A DNA stretch of 53,625 bases from contig DAHUZS010000063.1 in the NCBI GenBank assembly GCA_027315045.1, forward strand, positions 1 through 53,625. The letters run 5' to 3'. Below, piece by piece: positions 16,251-23,110 of the stretch. The translations under genes and the position numbers were made by a program. The DNA comes from Acidimicrobiaceae bacterium (GTDB taxonomy: Bacteria; Actinomycetota; Acidimicrobiia; Acidimicrobiales; RAAP-2). Position 1 is the stretch's first letter. Every line of letters begins with the position of its first letter. The notes under the pieces are model-generated. The model had not been told where the DNA came from and did no database searches. It was given only the letters and a program-made list of their open reading frames with translations.

Positions 16251-17332
16251 GCACAGCGTCGAGCGGGAGCACCGAGGCGCCGGCCGCACCGGGGAGCCGG
16301 CCGAAGCAACAGTTCGCCATGGTCCTGGACCTCAACAAGTGCCTGGGCTGTCAATGCTGCACCGTGGCCTGCAAGACCCAGTGGACCAGCGGGCCGGGGA
16401 TGGACGCCATGTGGTGGAACATCGTGAGCACGATCCCCGGGCGGGGCACCCCGCGTGACGCCTTCGAGCTCGGCGGCGGCTACCGGAACGGCTCGCCGGT
16501 CCCCGGCGAGCTGCCCTCGGGGCGGGAGTGGGGCGAGGCCTGGGAGTTCGACTACGAGCAGGTGTTCGACGGGGAGGGCTACGGGAAGACCTTCCTGCGG
16601 CCGAAAGAACACGACGGGGCCGAACCCGGCTGGGGGCCGAACTGGGACGAGGACCAGGGCGGTGGGAGCTACCCGAACTCCTACTTCTTCTACCTGCCGC
16701 TCTTGTGCATGAACTGCAGCCAGCCGGCCTGCCTGGAGGCGTGCCCGCGCGACTCGATCTACCGGCGCGACGAGGACGGGATCATCCTGATCGACGAGGA
16801 GCGCTGCCACGGCTACCGCTTCTGCGTGGAGGCCTGCCCGTACAAGCGGATCTACTTCAACAAGGAGCGCTCGGTCGCCCAGAAGTGCATCTCGTGCTAC
16901 CCGCGTCTCGAGGCCGGGGTCGCGCCGGCCTGTGTTCGCCAGTGCCCAGGCCGGCTCCACCACATCGGGTACCTCGACGACCCCGACAGCGCGGTGCACC
17001 GACTGGTCCACACCTTCCAGGTGGCCCTGCCGCTCCACGCCGACTTCGAGGTCATGCCGAACGTCTTCTACGTGCCACCGCTGTTGCCCGACGCATTCGA
17101 CGAGGACGGTCGGTTCGACCCGTCCCGGTCCCGGATGCCGCTCGAGGACCTGGAGCGGCTGTTCGGCCCGGAGGTGCAGGCGGCCCTGGCCACCCTGCAG
17201 GCGGAGCGGGAGCGCGTCGCCGCGGGGGAGCCCTCCGAGCTGATGGACATCCTCATCGCCCGCAACTGGCGGGACCTGCTCGGCCCCTTCGACGTCGACC
17301 CGGCCCGTGTCGAGCCGGCCCGGCACCGCTGA
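16247..17332 (+). CDS. Iron-sulfur beta subunit of type II molybdoenzyme (NarH/EbdB-like), beta2
   Basis: 361 aa from ATG 16247, overlapping the gamma2 stop by ATGA. Four cysteine groups: CLGCQCCTVACK, CMNCSQPACLEACP, CHGYRFCVEACPYKR and CISCYPRLEAGVAPACVRQC. The third group has Tyr in the fourth-ligand position (beta1 has Ala), consistent with one [3Fe-4S] cluster. The conserved DEDQGGGSYPNSYFFYLPLLC and FYVPP blocks are shared with beta1. No export signal; in this family the beta subunit travels with alpha, so both are expected in the cytoplasm here. Confidence 0.92.
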   Translation: MSTASSGSTEAPAAPGSRPKQQFAMVLDLNKCLGCQCCTVACKTQWTSGPGMDAMWWNIVSTIPGRGTPRDAFELGGGYRNGSPVPGELPSGREWGEAWEFDYEQVFDGEGYGKTFLRPKEHDGAEPGWGPNWDEDQGGGSYPNSYFFYLPLLCMNCSQPACLEACPRDSIYRRDEDGIILIDEERCHGYRFCVEACPYKRIYFNKERSVAQKCISCYPRLEAGVAPACVRQCPGRLHHIGYLDDPDSAVHRLVHTFQVALPLHADFEVMPNVFYVPPLLPDAFDEDGRFDPSRSRMPLEDLERLFGPEVQAALATLQAERERVAAGEPSELMDILIARNWRDLLGPFDVDPARVEPARHR

Positions 17333-17336
17333 AGCC

Positions 17337-18125
17337 GTGGCGGAGCGGCCCCGGGGGAACGCCGACGTCGAGGCCGCCCACCGTCGAAGTGCTCCGGCCC
17401 GGGCCGGGATGTGGGCCACCTTGGCCGACATGCTCACGTTCCCGAGTCCGAGCCTCCTGGACGCGCTCGGCACCGGGGAGCTGTGCACGAGGCTGACCGG
17501 GCTGACCGCCGCCCTACCCTACGAGCTGCCCTTCGACCGTGACGCGCTGGTGCCCGGGCCCGACGTCGAGGGCCTCGGGAGCGAGTACATCCGGCTCTTC
17601 GACCTCCCCGTTGACGGCCCGCCCGTCCCGCTGTACGGGGGCCTCTACGGCGGGGGCCGTCACCAGGTGATGGAAGAGCTCCTCCGCCTCTACCGGCATT
17701 TCGGGCTGAGCACGGAGGGCGCGAGCAGCCAGGACCTGCCCGACGCCGTCCCCACCGTGCTCGAGTTCCTCTCTTTTCTGGCGGCGAGCGAGGGGCGGGC
17801 CAGCGCCCGGGCCAGCGTCCGGGCGCTGCGCGAGGCCCAGGGCGACCGCGTCGAGCGCCATCTCAGCCGGTGGTGCCCGTGGATCGTGGACCGTCTGGGT
17901 CAGCGGGAGCCCCACCTCTTCTATCGGGCCACGGTCGAACTGCTCGACCATCTGGTGGTCGCGGAGCGAGCCCAGCTCGGGCGAAGTCCAGTACCTGGAC
18001 CGCCAGTTCCCGGCGGGGCGGACCCGGCGGGGCCAGCGTGTCGGCCTTCAGGACCGGCAGCCCGCGACGGGCCAGCTCCCGAGCTTCTTCGGTGTCCCGT
18101 CGGTCCACCACGAAGGCGTCGATGA
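17337..18125 (+). CDS. TorD/NarJ-family molybdoenzyme assembly chaperone (delta2) with run-on C-terminus
   Basis: 262 aa from GTG 17337; GTG 17307, overlapping beta2, is an alternative start and neither has a good ribosome site. Delta-chaperone landmarks: WATLADMLTFPSPSLLDAL, EYIRLFDLP, PLYGGLYGG, LYRHFGLSTEG and DAVPTVLEFLSFLAASEG. Recognisable homology ends at about LLDHLVVAERAQLG (near 17975). The remaining 50 residues are Pro/Gly/Arg-rich and lie antisense to the end of cofD; they look like read-through beyond a lost stop. It belongs to the alpha4 operon and would assemble alpha4, possibly also alpha3, which lacks its own chaperone. Confidence 0.8.
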   Translation: MAERPRGNADVEAAHRRSAPARAGMWATLADMLTFPSPSLLDALGTGELCTRLTGLTAALPYELPFDRDALVPGPDVEGLGSEYIRLFDLPVDGPPVPLYGGLYGGGRHQVMEELLRLYRHFGLSTEGASSQDLPDAVPTVLEFLSFLAASEGRASARASVRALREAQGDRVERHLSRWCPWIVDRLGQREPHLFYRATVELLDHLVVAERAQLGRSPVPGPPVPGGADPAGPACRPSGPAARDGPAPELLRCPVGPPRRRR

Positions 18126-18936
18126 ACGAGGCATAGGCCTCGGCCACCGCGGCCGGGCGATGGGCGAGGCCTATGCCCGCCATCAGGCGCTCCCGGGCCC
18201 GGTAGCGCTGGATCTCGGGACCGGTGCGCGGGGCGGTGGCGAGCACGACCGGCGAGACGGCCACTGTCGGCCCGCTGCGGGCCGCCAGCGCGCCGTGGAC
18301 CTCGGGCACCGCGAGCATGGGCCCGATGCTGATCACCGGATTGCTCGGTGCCACGACGACCACCTCGGCCCGGGCGATGGCCTCGGCCACCCCCGGCGCG
18401 GCCCCCGCCTCGGTCGCGCCCACGTAGTCGACGCCGTGGACCGGGGGCTCGGCCCGGCGCGCCACCAGGTAGTCCTGGAGCGTCAGGTCCCCCACTTCGG
18501 TGCGGATCACGGTGGCGATGGGGTCGTCGCTGACCGGGAGCAGGCTTGGCCGGATCCCCCAGGCCCCCGCCAGGATCCCGGTCGCCTCGGTCAGGGTGGC
18601 CCCGCCGTCGAGCAGCTCCGTCCGGCGGAGGTGGAGGGCCAGGTCCTCGTCCCCGACGTTGAACCACTCCGGCCCGTAGCGGCCGAGGGCCGCCGAGACC
18701 GAGAAGCTGTCGCCGGCCGGGCCCCAGCCCCGTTCCTCGTCGAAGCGCCCGGCCAGGGCGTAGAGGGCCGAGTCGAGGTCGGGACAGATCCGCAAGCCGT
18801 GGAACACGACGTCATCGCCGGTGTTGACCACGACGATGAGGCGCGACGGGTCGTCGAGCGCGCCTAGCAGGCCGCCCAAGAAGCGGGCCGCACCGAACCC
18901 GCCGCAGAGGACCACGGCTTCGGGCTCGTCGGTCAC
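17863..18936 (-). CDS. cofD: 2-phospho-L-lactate transferase (F420 biosynthesis)
   Basis: CofD (FbiA in actinobacteria) transfers the phospholactyl or phosphoenolpyruvyl group to Fo, making the dehydro-F420/F420 core. Visible motifs: VLCGGFGAARFLGGL at the N-terminus, VNTGDDVVFHGLRICPDLDSALYALAG, WFNVGDEDLALHLRRTELL, and VVVAPSNPVISIGPML. GTG 18936 places the glycine-rich motif near residue 10, as is normal; TTG 18972 would add 12 residues. Homology ends near LAVQVLDFARAGL (about 17980); the last roughly 40 residues run antisense through delta2. fbiB is not adjacent. F420 supply fits the LLM and nitroreductase-type proteins in the window. Confidence 0.9.
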   Translation of the reverse strand: MTDEPEAVVLCGGFGAARFLGGLLGALDDPSRLIVVVNTGDDVVFHGLRICPDLDSALYALAGRFDEERGWGPAGDSFSVSAALGRYGPEWFNVGDEDLALHLRRTELLDGGATLTEATGILAGAWGIRPSLLPVSDDPIATVIRTEVGDLTLQDYLVARRAEPPVHGVDYVGATEAGAAPGVAEAIARAEVVVVAPSNPVISIGPMLAVPEVHGALAARSGPTVAVSPVVLATAPRTGPEIQRYRARERLMAGIGLAHRPAAVAEAYASFIDAFVVDRRDTEEARELARRGLPVLKADTLAPPGPPRRELAVQVLDFARAGLAPRPPDGRAVRPWPDRRGGAPADPDGPRSTGTTG

Positions 18937-19006
18937 GAAGGACAGCTGAGCATGCCCCCGACCGACCGACAAGACCGGGAGCTAAGGACCCCCTCTTCTC
19001 GCCATG

Positions 19007-19028
19007 TTTAGGGCCAAAGGTCCCTATT
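19007..19028. promoter_or_regulatory. DosR/DevR-like palindromic box between cofD and the acyl-CoA dehydrogenase operon
   Basis: The core AGGGCCAAAGGTCCCT (19010-19025) is an almost perfect palindrome and matches the Dos-type pattern GGGMCNWWNGNCCC. A -10-like TACGGT begins 31.5 bases after its centre (19049-19054), nearly the same spacing as at 12.4 kb. The acyl-CoA dehydrogenase ATG follows at 19088 and cofD diverges at 18936. A second weak half-site (CGGCGCCCTA) lies at 19041-19050. Confidence 0.55.
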
Positions 19029-19087
19029 CGGCTGGCCCTCCGGCGCCCTACGGTCAACAAGGAACTGGGCTCTGGGGGGAGGCGATC

Positions 19088-20275
19088 ATGTCGACCGTTG
19101 ACATCGGAGGGTTGCGCGACACCGAGGTGGAGATCCGCGACGTCGTCCACAAGTTCGCCGAGGAGGTGATGCGCCCGATCGGGACCGCCCTGGACAAGCT
19201 GGCCGACCCGTCCGACGTCATCGCCCCGGGTTCACGGCTGTGGGAGATGTTCGAGCGTCACGCCGAGCTCGGGCTCGACGGCCTGGAGGCCGAGGTCAGC
19301 CTGGAGCCCGAGGACCGGGCCCAGCTGCGGGCGGCGATCAGCGAGGAGCAGGGGTGGGGCGACTCCGGCCTGGCGATCAGCCTGGGGGTAGCCGGGTTTC
19401 CCCGCATGCTGGCCGCCATGTCCGGCAATCCCGGGCTGGCCGAGGAGTTCAAGAACTCGATCGGCTGCTGGGCGGTGACCGAGCCCGACCACGGCAGCGA
19501 CGTCCTGGCCTTCACCGAGCGCCACTTCCGTGACCCGACCATCCAGGCCAACTGTGTGGCCCGACGGGTCGGGGGCGACGTCGTGGTCAACGGCCAGAAG
19601 TCGGCATGGGTCTCGAACGGTTCGATCGCCACCGCGGCCGCCCTGTTCTGCACGCTGGAAGGCGACCAGGGCCTGGCCGGCGGCTGCGTGGTCCTGGTCC
19701 CGTTGGACCGACCCGGCGTGAGTCGCGGCAAGCCCCTCGACAAGCTGGGTCAGCGGGCGCTCAACCAGGGGCAGATCTTCTTCGACGACGTGCGGGTGCC
19801 GGCCGACCACCTGGTGGTCGGGCCCGACACCTATCCCCTCCCGCTCGAGGCGGTGTTGGCCATGGCCAACGCCGGGATGGGCACCTGTTTCGTGGGGGTG
19901 GCGCGCGCCGCCTTCGAACACGCCGTCGACTACGCCCACACCCGGGTTCAGGGGGGCACGACCATCTTCGAGCACCAGAGCGTGAAGAGCCGGTTGTTCA
20001 AGATGTTCATGAAGGTCGAGGCGGCACGGTCCCTCGCCCGCCGCGTGTCCGCGTTCAACTCCACCCACCCGCCCCTCGTCCAGTACTCCATGGCGTCGAA
20101 GGTGTTCGCCACCTCGACCGCTTTCGAGGTGGCCAGCGAGGCCGTGCAGATGTTCGGGGGGAACGGACTCAGCCGGGAGTACCCGGTCGAGACGCTGCTC
20201 CGGGACGCCCGGGCGTCGATGATCGAGGACGGTTGCAACGAGGTGCTGGGCATCGTGGCGGCGTCCCGACTGTGA
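19088..20275 (+). CDS. Acyl-CoA dehydrogenase family protein with Asp at the catalytic-Glu position
   Basis: 395 aa from ATG 19088 after GGGGGGAGGCG. FAD enzymes of this family remove the alpha/beta hydrogens of an acyl-CoA and pass electrons to ETF. The three-domain pattern is present: helical N-domain, middle CWAVTEPDHGSDVLAF (FAD/substrate loop), KSAWVSNGS, then the C-domain with QMFGGNGLSREYPVE. Near the end, the YEGT-type motif that carries the catalytic Glu in medium-chain enzymes reads MIEDGCNE, giving Asp381 at that place with Glu380 just before it. Cyclic-acid CoA dehydrogenases are known that use Asp as base. First gene of an operon with a nitroreductase (20291) and a thiolase (21139), behind a Dos-like box. 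Confidence 0.9.
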   Translation: MSTVDIGGLRDTEVEIRDVVHKFAEEVMRPIGTALDKLADPSDVIAPGSRLWEMFERHAELGLDGLEAEVSLEPEDRAQLRAAISEEQGWGDSGLAISLGVAGFPRMLAAMSGNPGLAEEFKNSIGCWAVTEPDHGSDVLAFTERHFRDPTIQANCVARRVGGDVVVNGQKSAWVSNGSIATAAALFCTLEGDQGLAGGCVVLVPLDRPGVSRGKPLDKLGQRALNQGQIFFDDVRVPADHLVVGPDTYPLPLEAVLAMANAGMGTCFVGVARAAFEHAVDYAHTRVQGGTTIFEHQSVKSRLFKMFMKVEAARSLARRVSAFNSTHPPLVQYSMASKVFATSTAFEVASEAVQMFGGNGLSREYPVETLLRDARASMIEDGCNEVLGIVAASRL

Positions 20276-20290
20276 AAGGAGGGAGTCTCG

Positions 20291-21079
20291 GTGCAGCTGC
20301 GTGAGGTGGTCGGCAGGCGGCGGTCGGTTCGCTTCTTGCGCCCCTACCAACCGGTGGAGATGGAGAAGATCCAGCGGATGCTGGAGGCGGCGAGGTTGGC
20401 CTCGCACTGGGGCAACGTGCAGAGCCTCCGGGCGGTGGTGGTAATCCGGGAGCAGGTGTCCCCCGAGGTGCTCGAGGCGCTGTTCGCCCCGGTGGCCGGG
20501 TTCCAGATCAAGCTGGCCCCGGTCGTGATCGTCTGGTACCTCGACACCGCGGCCGTCGACGAGCAGGGGGACCGGCTCCGCGAGCTGCTCGCCGCCGGCG
20601 CACTCGGGTTCGGCCCGAAAAAGCGCGAGGCGCTGGAAGAGAAGCTCATCCCGTTCTTCGAGTCCATCCGGGAGGGCCTGAAGCAGCCGGGCCTCGGGGA
20701 GGTCGACTGTGGGCAGGGCATCGCCCAGGCCACCCTCATGGCCTTCGAACAGGGTCTCGGCACGTGCTGCCTCGGGACGCCGAAGGCCCAGGAGCTGAAG
20801 GGGACCCTCGGGCTGCCCGACACGGCGCGGGTCCTGCTCCTCCAGACGGTCGGGTATCCGGCGGAGAGCCCCGAGGCGGGGGGCCAACGTCCCCGGCAAC
20901 CCTTCGAGCAGCTGTTCCACCTGAACCGGTTCGGGAACCCGTTCCCCCGGTTGGACGACGTGGTGGAGGAGCTCACCGACGATGGCATGTTCACCGCTCC
21001 GGCCCCCCAGCCCTACCGTGAGGCGGAACTCGAGTACCTGAAAGAGGCGCTTGGGCTGAAGGGGCACGGCCTCTTCTGA
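20291..21079 (+). CDS. Nitroreductase family flavoprotein
   Basis: 262 aa from GTG 20291 with AAAGGAGGGAG (20276-20286). The N-terminal LREVVGRRRSVRFLRPYQPV block is the classic FMN-binding start of nitroreductases, and GQGIAQATLMAFEQGLGTCCLGTP is the matching later helix and loop. VLLLQTVGYPAESPEAGGQRPR resembles the family's C-terminal GYP motif. It sits between an acyl-CoA dehydrogenase and a thiolase, so it may reduce an unsaturated CoA intermediate or recycle flavin; nitroaromatic reduction need not be its job. Nitroreductases are also known members of the mycobacterial DosR regulon. Confidence 0.85.
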   Translation: MQLREVVGRRRSVRFLRPYQPVEMEKIQRMLEAARLASHWGNVQSLRAVVVIREQVSPEVLEALFAPVAGFQIKLAPVVIVWYLDTAAVDEQGDRLRELLAAGALGFGPKKREALEEKLIPFFESIREGLKQPGLGEVDCGQGIAQATLMAFEQGLGTCCLGTPKAQELKGTLGLPDTARVLLLQTVGYPAESPEAGGQRPRQPFEQLFHLNRFGNPFPRLDDVVEELTDDGMFTAPAPQPYREAELEYLKEALGLKGHGLF

Positions 21080-21138
21080 CCCGGTCCTGACCGAAGAGAG
21101 CCTGATCGAAGGACACCGAACAGAAGAGGAAGAGAGCT

Positions 21139-22371
21139 ATGAGGATGCGCGCGGTGATCGCCGGGGTGGGAATGACCTCTTTCGGCAAGCACCTCGACCG
21201 GGGTCTCAAGTCCCTCGGGGCCGAGGCGACCCAGGCGGCGCTGGCCGATGCCGGGATCGACCCCGGTGAGCTGCAGGCCGCGTACGTGGCCAACGCGGCG
21301 GCCGGTCTCATCACCGGACAGGAGTGCATCCGTGGCGAAGTGGTGCTCCGGTCGATCGGGATCGGCCGCCTCCCCGTGGTCAACGTCGAGAACGCGTGCG
21401 CCGGGGCGTCCACCGCGTTGCAGCAGGCCGCGGCCATGGTCACCGGCGGTCTCTACGACGTCGTCCTCGCCCTCGGGGTGGAGAAGCTGTACCACCCGGA
21501 CAAGGCCCGGTCGTTCTCGGCGTTCTCCGGGGCGGTCGACGTGGAGGCCCTCCAGTCGATCCTGCAGGGACTGCAGGCGTCGGCCAAGGCCGGAGGGGCG
21601 AAGAGCGCCGGGGAGGGCGCCGGGGAGAAGCGGTCGATGTTCATGGACATCTATGCCAGCGCGGCCCGCAACCACATGAACCGTTACGGCACGACCGTCG
21701 AGCAGTTCGCCGCGGTCTCGGCCAAGAATTCCCTCCATGGCAGCCTGAACCCGCGGGCCCAGTTCCGCGAGGTTCTGAGCGTGGCCGACGTCCTGGCCGC
21801 GCCGATGGTGGCCGAGCCGTTGACCCGACCGATGTGTTCCCCCATCGGCGACGGGGCCGCCGCCGCGGGCATCGTGAGCGAGGACGCGGCCCGTCGGCTC
21901 GGCATCAGCGACCCGGTCCACCTGGTGTCCTGCGTGTTGCGGTCGGGATGGGACCGCCAGGGCGACGAGCCGGGACTGGTCGAGGTGTGCAGCACCGAGG
22001 CCTACGAGGAGGCCGGCGTCGGTCCGCTCGACCTCGACGTGGTGGAGTGTCACGACGCCTCTGCCCCGGCGGAGCTCATGGCCTACGAACAGCTCGGCCT
22101 GTGTGCGAGAGGTGAGGGCGGCAAGCTCATCGAATCCAAGGACACCTGGCTCGGCGGCCGGGTGCCGGTCAATCCGTCCGGGGGCCTGCTCCGCAAGGGG
22201 CACCCGGTCGGTGCCACCGGACTGGCCCAGATCGTCGAGGTGACCGAGCAGCTGCAGGGTCGTTCCGGAGAGCGGCAGGTGGCCGGGGCCAAGGTCGCCC
22301 TCTGCCACAACGGCGGGGGGGCGATCGGGAGTGACGCTGCGGCCATGTGCGTGAGCATCCTGTCCACTTGA
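21139..22371 (+). CDS. Thiolase family protein (SCP2/lipid-transfer-type acetyl-CoA acetyltransferase)
   Basis: 410 aa from ATG 21139 after GAGGAAGAGAG. It would cleave a 3-ketoacyl-CoA with CoA, or condense two acyl-CoAs. The nucleophile is Cys87 in VENACAGAS, ECHDASAPAEL carries the first active-site His, and GHPVGATG and LCHNGGGAIGS are the C-terminal His and Cys/His blocks. It matches the SCP2/SCPx-type thiolases often linked with steroid and branched-chain degradation in actinobacteria; no separate DUF35/OB-fold partner gene is adjacent. Last gene of the 19.1-22.4 kb operon. Confidence 0.9.
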   Translation: MRMRAVIAGVGMTSFGKHLDRGLKSLGAEATQAALADAGIDPGELQAAYVANAAAGLITGQECIRGEVVLRSIGIGRLPVVNVENACAGASTALQQAAAMVTGGLYDVVLALGVEKLYHPDKARSFSAFSGAVDVEALQSILQGLQASAKAGGAKSAGEGAGEKRSMFMDIYASAARNHMNRYGTTVEQFAAVSAKNSLHGSLNPRAQFREVLSVADVLAAPMVAEPLTRPMCSPIGDGAAAAGIVSEDAARRLGISDPVHLVSCVLRSGWDRQGDEPGLVEVCSTEAYEEAGVGPLDLDVVECHDASAPAELMAYEQLGLCARGEGGKLIESKDTWLGGRVPVNPSGGLLRKGHPVGATGLAQIVEVTEQLQGRSGERQVAGAKVALCHNGGGAIGSDAAAMCVSILST

Positions 22372-22759
22372 ACGTCGACGGTCCGGCTGGGGGCCGCCCG
22401 GCGTGGTCGGCGCCATCCCGGGACACCGGCATGGCGGGCGGTGCCCCGTCGGTTGGGCCACGGCCCTCCCGCTACCCTGGGCCGGTGAGCGGTCGGCAGG
22501 TGCCCGGTGGGGTGGTGCACGAGCTCCCCTCCGACCTCCGCTTGGCGCTCGACGCGGGTGCGTCGCATCGGCCGGACCGAGGAGGAGCTCGAGGAAGGTG
22601 AGCGCCGGTCGTGCTGCTGGCCGGGGGGCGCGCACCGCGACCGCAGCGCGAAGGCGTGAGGGGCCCTCCGCTCGACATCGCCTGACCGGGGATGCGGTCG
22701 CTCGCCCGGGCGCTGGATCCCGTCGGGCGAACTCGTGGAGAACCAGCGTGCGGGTCGTC
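22372..22759. other. 388-bp gap between thiolase and csoR
   Basis: Between the convergent thiolase and csoR genes the only recognisable coding signal is the internally deleted remnant at 22485-22659. No RNA gene, clear terminator hairpin or promoter was found in the rest. Confidence 0.5.
22485..22659 (+). pseudogene. Internally deleted remnant of a YdeI/OmpD-associated-like protein
   Basis: GTG 22485 opens a frame reading GGVVHELPSDLRLALDA, like the start of YdeI/OmpD-associated proteins. After about 22555 the match continues in another frame as TRVRRIGRTEEELEEGERR, then SCCWPGGAHRD, to TGA 22657-22659; the RRIxRTxEELxEG pattern is the C-terminal end of that family. The middle part (normally a Trp-rich segment) is missing and the frame is changed. 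The product cannot be functional. Family assignment is from pattern memory and moderate. Confidence 0.45.
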
Positions 22760-23110
22760 TCACCGGGTCCGGATGAACCGGTGGACGGCTTGGAGGAGCT
22801 CCTCGGTCTTCTCGGCCGCGACCGCCTCGTCGCCCGAGGAGAGCGCGTGCCGGACGCAGTGGTGGACGTGGTCGTCGAGGAGGATGCCGGCCACCGTCTC
22901 CAAGGCGGTGCTCACTGCTGCGATCTGGGTGAGGATGTCGATGCAGTAGCGGCCCTCGGTGATCATCTTCTCGATGCCTCTGGCCTGGCCCTCGATACGA
23001 CGCATCCGGTTGAGGAGGGCCTCTTTGTTCTTGCTGGCCACGTAGCCGTAGGGCGGCGGAGACCCTTCCGCAGCGTCGGGGGCAGCATCGGTGCGCGCGG
23101 TGTCGGTCAT
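22760..23110 (-). CDS. csoR: CsoR-family copper-sensing repressor
   Basis: 116 aa from ATG 23110, overlapping the copA stop (ATGA). A four-helix DUF156 protein: [19 protein letters not shown] leads to RYCIDILTQ with Cys56, then DDHVHHC with His81-x3-Cys85. This Cys-His-Cys arrangement is the Cu(I) site of CsoR. Without Cu it should repress its operon and release DNA on Cu binding. It is the last gene of copZ-copA-csoR, so it would be autoregulated through the operator at 25541-25562. Confidence 0.9.
   Translation of the reverse strand: MTDTARTDAAPDAAEGSPPPYGYVASKNKEALLNRMRRIEGQARGIEKMITEGRYCIDILTQIAAVSTALETVAGILLDDHVHHCVRHALSSGDEAVAAEKTEELLQAVHRFIRTR

Noticed and set aside
18981-18998. Extra Dos-type half-site (AAGGACCCCC) upstream of the 19.0 kb box
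   Set aside because: Lacks the central spacing and the second half; treated as background.
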